DNA of 64,000 nt from Pelodera strongyloides (taxonomy: Eukaryota; Nematoda; Chromadorea; Rhabditida; Rhabditidae). The notes below the pieces were generated by a model. That model saw only the letters and a program-made list of their open reading frames with translations. It had not been told where the DNA came from and made no database searches. The stretch is from contig JAANDG010000060.1 in NCBI GenBank assembly GCA_036852015.1, positions 124,001-188,000 on the forward strand. Direction: 5' to 3'. The translations under genes were made by a program, and so were the position numbers. This document shows, piece after piece, positions 1 through 10,374 of this stretch. Numbering within the stretch: the stretch's first letter is position 1; each line of letters opens with the position of its first letter.

Positions 1-373
1 CAAAGACTTCCAAGCTTTTTCCGACAAATTTTCGTATTTCGAGCTCGGGCCACTAAAAAGTAGGAGGAAACTAGTAAAATTACCTGTTTTTCCTCTGTCC
101 TCAGTCCGAGCTCGAAAAAAAAATCTTAGTAAAAATGACCATTTTCAAAGCAGCCGCAAAAGAAAGCTACAGTAGGATATTTCACATAACGTGGTACCAT
201 GTATTATTATTTTTCAATAACCAGATGTGTGGAACCCGTTCTGTTGCGTGTAGCGTTTCTTGTTGCGCTGATTTGAAACTTCAATGTTCTATATATTCAC
301 CCAACGCCTTTGGGCCTTACTTATACGTGTGTAATTGATTAAATTACCTATTAGCATAATCATAACGTTTTAG

Positions 374-828
374 GACACGGTGCTTACCCCGCTTGACAAG
401 GCTGCCGTTTTGCTCGGCAAGCTCACCCCAGTTGCAAAGGATGTGGTTAGTGAATTTACAAAATTATTTTAATTTTTGATCTAAACAACTCACCTCCGCC
501 TACATCGGTAAATTATCGCTATAAGACAAGTGCGGTACATTGGTGAACAGTGTATTACGGTCATAACTCATAGCTATTTTTGGTGAAGAATGCATTAGTG
601 TATATTTCTGGTGTTGCCGAGGGTCTGGAATGGCATGGATGGCGGAGTTCAGATCTCTTGCGAAGACGTGTCTAACCTTTTTTCTAACTATTTATTATTT
701 ATTAAATTTAGATCATGAAGAAACTTCCCGCGTCATGCCATCCATTGGTCAACAAGAAATCGCTGGCCGAGTTGAGGAGAGGGACGTATCGGAATCAGAA
801 AAGTGGAATGAAGACGAAGAAGAGGTAG
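374..828 (+). CDS. 3' end of an unidentified gene (partial)
   Basis: Two exons are proposed, 374-445 and 712-828. The first follows a TTTTAG acceptor and ends at a GTTAGT donor; the second follows ATTTAG. Both are phase 0 and join as DTVLTPLDKAAVLLGKLTPV... into a basic tail ending GMKTKKR and a TAG at 826-828. Alternatively a GTAGAC donor at 825 splices to 971-992, which adds RQAALQA before TGA. The product is not recognised. The Lys/Arg-rich end resembles the basic tails of nuclear or nucleolar proteins, but that is only an impression. Upstream exons would lie left of the window, possibly with a 24-nt exon near 105-128. A competing frame in the second exon (acidic, ending DEEEVDVLPS) does not join the first exon in phase. 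Confidence 0.4.
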
Positions 829-2858
829 ACGTTTTACCGTCGTGAGGTACGCCGTGCGGTTACTTTGTGGACCGGGGGGTTGGGTTCCTGGAGTTCTTGG
901 TCTAGATGGGGCAAGATTGAATTTGGATTGTTTTTTTTGAATATTGTACTTAATTATTTTAACATCGTAGGCAGGCAGCACTTCAAGCATGAAGAATTAA
1001 AACCCTTGATGTGTGAGTTGCCCCTTTCTGTTCAACAACTATGGGGTTTCGTAAAACTGGGTTTGCGCTCTTTGCGGATGTAATTTAGTAAGATTAATAA
1101 GATTTTTTACCCTTCAAATTGTTTTTTGTTTTGTTTGCCGTCTTGGTCTGTTTTGAGATGCATTTTTGCGATTTGCTATTTAAAGCGAAATACTGGCCGG
1201 TTTTTGAAACACGTTGTGGACACCAGCACCAGCATTCTATGCAGCTTATACAAATGAACATAAATTAGAATAAAAAATCGAGATATATTCGAGCAACTTA
1301 GCATAGGCAAGAATTCAGTTGTCCACGGCACGTTTCAAAAACCGGCGGGTATTAGCATTCGCTTTAACACAAAACATTTAGCTAAACTTGTAATGTTTGT
1401 CCACTGGCTCTTCCTTAGTACTTTCGTGAAGATCAGTTTAGCATGAGGAGTTGCTTTGTTGAGATGATGTTGTCTAGCTGAATCGGCTGAATATGTGTAT
1501 ATCCCTGGGGATTACGTTTGCGTACTCTTAATATTGGGGCCCATTTTTCTTTCTTCCTAACTTGCTTTGTCTATTGTCTTCTCGCACCTCATACGCGTTG
1601 CTATACTGAACCGAACAGAGTTGGTCCAAAGTGAGTTTGACAATTTTCCACAGTATTGATAGTTTCTGATTTTCTATTTTCTACGTGTGATTGAGTGGTA
1701 TTGTGATTCAGTGGTTGAATACTCAGTACTGGGCAATCTCCTAACGCTTAGCTTTTATTTAGCTGTTTGCTTTTACTTTTGACTAGTTTACTCATACTCA
1801 TTCCTCCGCTGTAATTTGTGAAAATTTCAACATATCATCATGCGATGTTTGTTCTTTTTTTCTTTTTCCTCTTTACGTTGGATCGGGATCCTTTCCAGTA
1901 TACTTTCTTCTCCTCCGGCTGATGTCCTGATGTACATATGTTATTTGGTCGTTTCTATTCCTTCTCTTTCTTGTCTCTTTTGACTGTAAGCTGATCCCCT
2001 GAGCTGCTGATAACATGCGTTGTTGTACTAGATATACAACACTAACACATGGAAATCCTGGATATTGCATGTTTTTGAATTTGTGAAATTTCACAATTCT
2101 AAATTCTTATGATATTATCACCTTTAGCTTTATCTGATGTTGGCACTGACTTACTGTAGATGTAGTTGTTCTTGTTAACGTGTGTTTATCCTGTTGTTGG
2201 TTGTTTACAAGCCCGTTGTTTAACTTGTTGTTTATTTGTATTATTGACGGACGGGACTAGCTTATGTTATGAGTGCGTAGCTTATGACGGATAGGAGATA
2301 GGAGATAGGATCCTCTTTCTGAACGTTTGTTCTTGAATATTTCACGCGTCCGTGTGAAAACTTGTGGCTTGTTTTGTTTCTTATGTAGTGCATTTTGGTC
2401 TGGAGCTTGGAGAATTTTTGCTTATTTGGTGGGGATGCTGGCTATTTGTGGGGTGGGGAATTATGATATTTAAGTATCATTATAGTAATGAATAGAAAAT
2501 AAAACAAAAACAACGTGAAGGCTTGAATTCTTTCATTGTTAATTTTCCTTTTAGTCCCGCTGCGTGATTCTCAACACTGACATTAACGCTCGAAGATATT
2601 TATGAAGAGACGTTCTCCCGTATCCCGTGTACAATTCTTATCCTTTTTTATATCAATTACATTATACGTGATAACTGTGAATAAATTCTTATCTAAAAGA
2701 CGTGTTATTGTTGTGTGCTGTTTCTGTCAGAACGCTGTACTTTGTGATTGGATTCTTAATTTTTTTTTTTCGGATAAATATTCGGAGTTTTATTGTTTGT
2801 TCGTTTGATATTCTATGAAATCGTTATGTTTTAATATACAACCTGCAGAGTTTAGCTG
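829..2858. other. Intergenic spacer between the left-edge gene and the CPG4-like gene
   Basis: AT-rich sequence with no reading frame that joins by splicing. It contains one TTAA-ended MITE at 1180-1367. A short segment at about 640-674 (GCGGAGTTCAG...TCTCTTGCGAAGACG) recurs at about 25896-25935, so it belongs to a dispersed repeat. Nothing else supportable was seen. Confidence 0.5.
1180..1367. mobile_element. TTAA-ended MITE, AAGCGAAATA family (copy 1)
   Basis: The left end reads TTAAAGCGAAATACTGGCC and the right end is its approximate reverse complement, ending in CTTTAA. The inverted ends include GGTTTTTGAAACAC / GTTTCAAAAACCGG. The interior has the family's AATTAGAATAAAAAATCGAG. TTAA at both borders is the expected target duplication of piggyBac-like elements. 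There is no coding capacity. Confidence 0.75.
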
Positions 2859-5800
2859 ATGATGATTTTTCCAATTCTATTATGTGCTTTCGTCCAATGT
2901 ATACGATCAGGTAAGGTTTTGAGTTATGCTTATTTTTGTGGTATGTGATTACGGTATCTGCTTTGAACTTGAACTGCCTGTTAAACTAAGGGTACTTTAC
3001 TGTCGTTGGCAGAAAGCTTTGTTTTATGGGAACAGCGAAACTTATAAATAACGCCAATTTCGTTTAAAATATTTTGTGTTGAGATTTCATAACAGTAGAG
3101 AGACGGCGCTTTGAAGCTAGTTTGGACACTAGAAATTGGACAACTGTCTGCTTGTTAGTTGCCAAGCTCTGTTAAAGCAAAATACCGACCGGTTTTTGAA
3201 ACGCATCGTGAACATCTGAATTTTTATGCATTTATGCAGCGTGGGATCGAATTGGGGTCTAGTTATGCTAAATTATACTAATGCTGCAAAGAAAAAAGTA
3301 GGTGTACACGATGCGTTTCAAAAACCGGCCGGTATTTCGCTTTAATGACCTGAGTGTGTTTGTATTAAATTTACTTCTTCTAAGGATACACTGAGTGAAA
3401 CATTATTAACTCTTCATTCCATTCCACAAAAATGAGTAATTTGCGCTCTACAGATTCTCAGCGCTCTCCTCTAGACGAAGGAAATGATATAATAGAATCC
3501 AGCGGATACTGGCCGTATGGAGAAAAATACAGGTTTGTTGGGTACATTCGTCTTTTGTTTATCAGTCATTGAATAGTCGGCCGCAAGCAACGTGAAACTT
3601 GGCGACATCGCCGCGCCGAAAATAGGGGCCGCGCACTCCGCCTAGGGTGGCGCGAATGTTGATGACACCTGCCCATAAAAAGTGCGCCGCGGGTACGCCA
3701 ATTGGAGTTAAATATCTTTTCGCGCACTTACTGCCCACTCTAGGCGGTGTGCGCCGCCCCGCTGTGGCGGACCCTCTTTTTTTTTTGGCGCGGCGATGTC
3801 GCCAAGTTTTCCTAATGAGCGTTCCGGTATGATCATTAAGTAAATGATAAATAGTCTATTTTTTATGTTAGATTCAGTAATGGGATGTTGTGGTATGCAT
3901 TAAACAAATGAGCGTGATAAGTTATTTTAGTGAGGAAAAGCTTGCTGATTGTGGTGCGGCATGTTCACAACACGTATTACCAGTGCTATCTTCATTATTG
4001 AATACACAAACGAACCGGCAGAGGATTCAAGATGCGTGCAGGTAAGTTATTGATTTGTTGTGTTTAGTAACTTTATGATAATTGATATTTTATTATTTTG
4101 ATGATATACTTTTATTTCTTCGATTAAAGGATCGGGGATCCGTCTAATAGTTGTGTACAGTGTACGTAAGTAAATCTTATGCAGGTGTAGGTGTATTATG
4201 CTTGCCTTGTTCATTCAGTGTAATTTTCATAAAATGAATACCTTTTAGTGAATTTGACAAAGCCGAATCGTGTATGAGCCAATTGACGCATTGCCCACGA
4301 AATGAACTGTATTCTACCTTGTCGAGTGGTATACGGTACATGTGTGTGGAACAACGAGATGGTTAGTTAACTGACGTTGGCTAGTTTGCTTGAAAAATGT
4401 TCGCCAAATTGAGTACCGGGTATGCGCCGATGGGTGGGGTTAGTTTAAATGAGGTGTAAGTCTTAGTCTTACTGTACCCCCGTCCTTTGTTTCCGGTTTC
4501 CGACCCAACTCGTTTGTGATTTGATTGTAATGAGTAATGATGTATTCCATTTATTTACATAGTAAATATCACCGCAGTTTGTTGGTCGCTCAAACAATTA
4601 TATGACGGTCGACGGTGTGAGATGTGGATGTGAAAAATGGAATTTTACTTATTATCAATGTATTTTTTGCAGCATTCGAAGCCAATTCCGAGTGCATGGA
4701 CAAGGTGAACGATAAGGTGCATCAAGGTTGGAGATTTTCGTTTCCTAGAGCTTGCATACTGTCATGTTTGATGTTTGTAGTTCGTAACTGCGGTCGGGCA
4801 CTAACTTTGTAAGTTGTAGATTGTACGTTAGTATTAATTCAGTGAGACTCCGTTGTCAAAAATCAACTAATGTGGGGCCACCCCCACCGTAAGCCTTAGC
4901 CTTACAAGCGACCATGATGGGAAAGGGCAACGATAACAATATCGTGTAGTATATGTATATGTCGGCTGTTTTTAGAATGCGACGTCAAGTGTCATCCAGA
5001 TTCACTTGTCAATGGATTCGCATTGAAGGTGAGAGGACCTTCTCCTTTGTATTACTGTAGTTTCAAGTAAATGTAAGGTAAGGCATATTTACCGTGACGT
5101 GTCGAAACGACGTGATGTTCTATGAATACCTTTGTTGATTAAAATAAAAACATGTCCTGGTTATTAATTTTCTCTTATGTATGTGGATGTCTTTCCCTGT
5201 GGAATTGAATTTGGTTTAGGACGCGTTTACCAAAGGTTTTGCCGAGGGTCTGGATATGGGAATCGTGAAGAAGTTCATTGATCCGCATCTCTCCAAACTA
5301 TTCTTTTCGGAGTCTTGCAGGTATGATATTTTTGTTAATTTGTTGCACATTATTTAGGTTGGGGCTTGTTTTGTATGTTGATTGCGCGACCTAGTGAGCG
5401 CAAAGGCTTTTGAATTGTGCTATACTTGGTCTGGGCATATTTATAGAGTATTCCTGTTTCGGCACTTTGGCACTTACGCGCGAATTCGCCACGAAAGTGC
5501 CATCCAAGTTCATTGTTCCATTTTCGAGCAGTTTTGTATAGGTGTATGCAAAAACTCTGCGTATGTAAATTTCCGACTGTAGATAAAATTCCACTATGTG
5601 AAACTGCGATAACATGGATGATACTTTTGCATGCGAAAGCGTAACATAAATACTCATTTAGTTAGAATCATTTTTTATCTGCTTTATTGCAGTGCGCTTA
5701 TCTCGAACGGATTTTATGCACTAAACGTTTGCTTGCAATTTTTGCGTATATTTGGGCGAAGTATGAAACATATTGTTCATTTATCCGCGGAATCGAATCC

Positions 5801-8800
5801 GCGTCTTTCATTTGTCGGTTCAATGACCTAAACATTGTTAGCGTAGCTCTCGTCACCCAGCACCAGCTTCTTTCTAATTCATTTCCGTTTCCGATCATTA
5901 TTCTTCATCAGTTTAGAATTGGCCAGTGTATTCTGCAATGTTTCCGCAACAAGTTTAACCTACACTGTGACGGGAGTGCCGGTTCGCTGTTGGCGGTATG
6001 TTTATTTTTACTTTTACTTTTACTAAGTTAGGAGATCGTAGATGCTTGTAATTGTGGTTCGTGGTTCGTCTTTATTTATTCTCATCTCATCTTTTGTGTC
6101 ATTCCTTGTGGGTAAAAAGCGAGTGTCTTGTGGGTAAAAAGCAATCACCCCAGAACAACCTTCAGTATGTTATTGCTCATTTGTATACTGAGCGAGCGAA
6201 GCGCATCATGGATATACGTATTTACAACAATTTCCGATGTTCCACTAGTGTAGACATAGCACGTAAGTCTCTTACCATTAGACTTGCGCAAACAACTTGA
6301 TTTAACTTGCTTGTTTAGGAGGCCATCGTTCGTCCGTTTGCTAGTGCCCCGGCTGGCAGTTCCCACGTCACCTCGTTCATCAAAGCCATACTCCCGATGC
6401 AATGCTCATTCTTACTCGACCAGAAAACTATCAGGTTTGGTTAATAATTGACTTGTCAGTAAAAAGTTTCAGGCTTGTGGAGATGGTTGGCGCTTGCAGC
6501 TGCTCAGTACCTCCGATGCACAAAGTGTGCGATTTGTACATTTCGTGAAACACTATGATTATGAATTGTATATTTTATTCTTTTAGAAAGTTCCGCATTG
6601 ATCCCGCGTTGGATGCTGAACTCAAGCGAATGTATGCTGGACATAGGAGAACGGTAATAAATAGTAACTGTAATTAGTTGAAGGTTCATAACCTCATTTT
6701 TCGATAACATTAAAACCTTGTATTATTTGTGTTCTTTTATATGTCTAGCGATTTGTAAAGTTTTGTTCCTCGCATGTCGCGATAAGGAAGCATGTCAGCT
6801 TCCGGCATTCTATTTTGTATTTTACTTTTTTTTTGTGCGAATTAATAATGATCCCTATTTAGGCGAGACCCACGGAGGAGCGCGTTGTCGAGGCAATTAC
6901 GGCCTTCCACCCGGCTGCATCGAGTCCTTTTCATCAGAAGATCAAGGAGCTAGAAGTCGGTTTCTAAATATTTCTTTGAAACAATCAGATCTAGAGGGTA
7001 CATTTATGGTATTGTATATTAATACTGGAAGAGACCAAAGACGCTCTGTTTTTGACATGTTTGTCTTAATAGTTGATTGTTTTGTCTTAAACACCCCCAT
7101 CCTGCCCGGCCAGTCCCAGCCTTATCATTATTTCGCCAAGTTCTTCTAGTTATAACAGTGTGATTCTTCCAAATCGGAAGTCGTTTTTTATTTGAGCATG
7201 TCAAAAATTGTATGTACGGTACATTCTTAGTTGTTTGCTGTAAATTGTAATTCAGTGTCTTTGTAGATCGACTCCCCTATTGACATCGGCTACAAAGCAT
7301 TGAGTCGTGCTCGGAGAACTTCGGACAGTACGGTAAGAAAGGGTTACAAGTTTGCAGACTTTACTTTTGTTTCCGTCCGTTAACTGTTTCATGTAGAATA
7401 GAATACCTCCCGCTCAATCTCAATGCACATAAAAGGATCTTCACGTGCTCAGTCGTTATTCTTGGCGTAGCCGCGAAGCTAAGTAGCTGTAATAAAAAAC
7501 TAGAGCCGTGTACTTCAGGCTCGGGACCCAGTTCAGCTCTTTGTGAATGGTATGTCTCACCTTGATTTACCTTTTTTGTGTTGTGGCTGGGTTGCCACTG
7601 TCGGTGCTTAGGAGTATTTGTTTAGACACTGGGCACTTTGGACGATAAAAGGTTGTTGCGATCGATATTCGAGGAGGATCCTATCGTTGATGAAGAGACC
7701 GAGGGGGACTACGACGACGAGAACGCATTGGAATCCAGTGGAAGGCCAGAAGACGAAGAGAAAGAGAGTGGAGCGAGAGGGAGCAAGGTGGATGATAGTG
7801 TCCAGACTGGCAAGGAAGCTTCCTATGTGGTTGAACGAGGTTGGTGAATGGGACACTTTATAGTATTGTGCCGGAATACTGTAATTTAAACTTGTCTTGT
7901 AATTGCAGGTCCGTTGATATAAGATATTCCCCATATTTTTAAAGCAGAAAGTTAGCGGAGTTCGGGCCATAAAATAGATATTTGCAATTTTCATTCAAGA
8001 TGTGATCAAACCAACGTGGAGTTCGGTCGACGACGTGGATTTGTACAACGAACCAAGTGGCATTCGAATTGAAATGGGTGAGCGAATCTTGGAGACTTGT
8101 TGAGCTTTGTGAGATCTTTAGCACCATTATTCTGTCATCAAACATGTTGAATTGAAATGTTTCAAGAGGCGGTCATTTCTACCAGATGTATCTGTCTTAC
8201 AATTAGTTGGAATTGGTGTCCAAGCGCTTTTTGTGTACCCTTACTACCAAATAAGAGTGATTAAGAGGGGATTTACCAATTTGTTAGCGTAGTAAGACAA
8301 CAGTGGGAGGGTGTGTAAAAAAAAGAGTCTTAGAATACTCCATGTGGCCGTATGCACGAACACTGTGAGCCTTCCCGGTTGGGTTGGGATACTTTGTCTC
8401 TACATCTCGCTGATTCGCGTGATCACTCTGTTTCTCTCACCTTCCACTGGGAGTATGCTCCCAGCGTTCGTGCATACGGCCACTCAGGTACAAATCATCA
8501 TATGATATGCGGTTCCAGCCGGTGTAAGGGGTGGAACGTTAGAACCTCTTTTTACCAGGAATTCCGGAAGTGTTCGCACTTTTGAGTATTTATCACCCAT
8601 TGATATTAGCATGATAACGTGTGGCTCTAATACCTTAGGAGCCGAGCGGAGCTTCCCTATTTAGTGTTGAATAATTGTTAATTTATTCTGATCCACAATT
8701 TTCAGGAGCCGAGCCTGGCGTCGACGGCGTGACTGTCCTTCACCTGGAACGAACGATCGATAATGCTGATCTGTATCTCGCACAGTGGATAAAACCTCAT

Positions 8801-9675
8801 CAGACCTATCGAGTCGATGTGAATGTGGAGCCAGAAGATGAAGGTTGGATATGATTTTATTATTATTATTATTAATTATTATTCTCTTCGGCACACGTAC
8901 CCAGCTTTTAGTAAGCCTGTATGATCACTAAATAAAGACGAGATAGTATAGATTAAGATTTTGCGTTACTTTTTCACTCTTGGGATGCGCCAATGTCTTT
9001 TCTAACCATGAGAGCCTATAATCAAGAAGATTGGAAACATCTAGTTTAGCGTACCTGTTTTGTTACCTGAAAATTGTTCCTATTTTAATGGTCTTTCCTG
9101 GAAATCTTACAAAGTGAAAATGAATTATGCTTCTTAACCATTAATTTTACTTTACGGCGTGATATTCCTGCTACGTTCAGGAATTGTACACTAATACGTA
9201 CATCAACGTCATTAAGTAACCACCGCGAAAAAAATGAACAATTATTTGTGATCTTTTAGTACTACTTTTCTTGTCCTTTTCATCATGTGTTCCCCCGTTC
9301 GCTTATGCATGATTTGTTTATTATTGCATATTGCTGAGATTTTTGGTCGTTTAAGTCAACTAAGTGGGCTCAGTACACGCAAAAACGTGATGTTATTTGC
9401 ATAACTGAACTATTGAGCGTGTAATTATGTGAAAGTGAAGGGTGAGGGTGCAGTGCGAGCAAGTGGTTAAGAATGCTAAGTAAAGAAGAACACGTGTGGT
9501 TTTATTCCTTGGGATCATAGAGCTAATGAAAATGGGAAGTTGTTTGTTGGTTTACGTACATTTACTTTCAGGCGAATTCATTTGTTTGCTGCGCACGTAC
9601 AAAGCATTCGCTGTGAATAAGCTCACTGATGAGGATATTGAAGAACTGGTGGACGGTATGGAAGACGACGTTTAG
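2859..9675 (+). CDS. Secreted cysteine-rich CPG4-like chondroitin proteoglycan candidate
   Basis: Seventeen exons: 2859-2910, 3454-3532, 3931-4041, 4249-4361, 4673-4726, 4976-5028, 5220-5320, 5917-5995, 6319-6434, 6587-6653, 6863-6955, 7267-7332, 7519-7542 (24 nt, tentative), 7626-7839, 8000-8077, 8706-8843, 9572-9675. All join in phase to about 513 residues. MMIFPILLCAFVQCIRS is a signal peptide. About 14 cysteines fill residues ~50-250 (for example DCGAAC, ECDVKC, GQCILQC, HCD), resembling the nematode CPG4 domain. Further on is a very acidic stretch with Ser-Gly sites (ALESSGRPEDEE, KESGARG), the context for glycosaminoglycan attachment; ESSGYW lies near the N-terminus. The C-terminal ~120 residues look globular and end in EDDV. 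Secretion and cysteine spacing are seen; chondroitin attachment and an eggshell or matrix role are inferred. DUF19-like secreted proteins are the main alternative. Confidence 0.72.
3172..3345. mobile_element. TTAA-ended MITE, AAGCGAAATA family (copy 2)
   Basis: Lies in the first intron of the CPG4-like gene. The ends TTAAAGCAAAATACCGACC and GGCCGGTATTTCGCTTTAA are inverted, and the GAAACGCATCGTG arm is matched by CGATGCGTTTC near the right end. Confidence 0.75.
3595..3810. mobile_element. GC-rich foldback element in an intron
   Basis: AAACTTGGCGACATCGCCGC at the left is matched by the inverted GGCGCGGCGATGTCGCCAAG at the right. The interior is GC-rich and partly palindromic (CGCCTAGGGTGGCGCG against CTAGGCGGTGTGCGCC). 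It lies inside intron 2 of the CPG4-like gene. The family is unknown. Confidence 0.65.
8344..8483. mobile_element. Short inverted-repeat element in an intron
   Basis: GTGGCCGTATGCACGAACAC at 8344 is nearly the reverse complement of the segment ending at 8483 (GCGTTCGTGCATACGGCCAC). The right part, TGGGAGTATGCTCCCAGCG, recurs inverted at about 55802-55828, so this is a dispersed family. Confidence 0.6.
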
Positions 9676-9700
9676 TAGAAGATGAGTAGTTTTGGGGGAA

Positions 9701-9820
9701 CTGGGAACTTTTAATTCCCAGACTCCGCCCATTTCAATTCCCAGTTTTTATGTGACGTGCATATTCCCAGTCTCGGCTCATTGTTCCCAGCTCCGCCCAT
9801 TTGAATTTCCAGTTTTTGCA
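9701..9820 (+). repeat. Diverged direct duplication in the 3' UTR of the CPG4-like gene
   Basis: TTCCCAGACTCCGCCCATTT followed by CAATTCCCAGTTTTT is repeated about 70 bp later as TTCCCAGCTCCGCCCATTT followed by GAATTTCCAGTTTTT. Confidence 0.6.
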
Positions 9821-10368
9821 TGACAGCCTTTCCTTTGATTGTGTCCTAAGACTTGACATTTTTCAACATAGCTTGTCAGTTTTATGAGAATTATAATATA
9901 AGAGGCGTACTACGGTACTACTGATTTTCGTGCAGTGAGCTTGCCCGTGTACACATTCTTTCATTGTTTGTAATAGACTTCCAATGGTGCTATTCACCTG
10001 TGAATAGTTTTATTTTTTTTTAAATCTTGAAATAATTTTAGCAAATGTTGTATGTTTTTGTTCATTGTACATCCATGTGAAGATTGTCTTGTGTCATTTT
10101 TATTGAGATTATTTTATTTTAACATAAGTAGTATGTATAGAGTTTTAGCCATCGATGGAGAGAGAGAGAGTCATACTTGTACTTGTAAGGTTTATAATTT
10201 ATGAACATACTTACCTTGTACAATTGTTTATCTGCTAGCTTTTGTAAGTAACGCTGAGCACATATTTTCGAGAATTATTTAGCTCGCAAAATTTGGTTTA
10301 TGAGATTCAAAAGTAGAGCATTTCCAAAGATTCTGCATGTTTTTATGTTTATAACAGATCTCAATTTG

Positions 10369-10374
10369 AATAAA
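10369..10374 (+). terminator. Candidate polyadenylation signal AATAAA of the CPG4-like gene
   Basis: First AATAAA downstream of the stop codon, about 690 bp after it. A U-rich tract with no closer canonical hexamer precedes it. Confidence 0.35.

Noticed and set aside
5687..6031. 114-residue plus frame overlapping the CPG4-like gene
   Set aside because: Only its last part (5917-5995) is an exon. Exon 7 ends in phase 2 and joins directly to 5917, keeping the cysteine pattern; using the acceptor at 5693 leads to a stop or an unconserved sequence.
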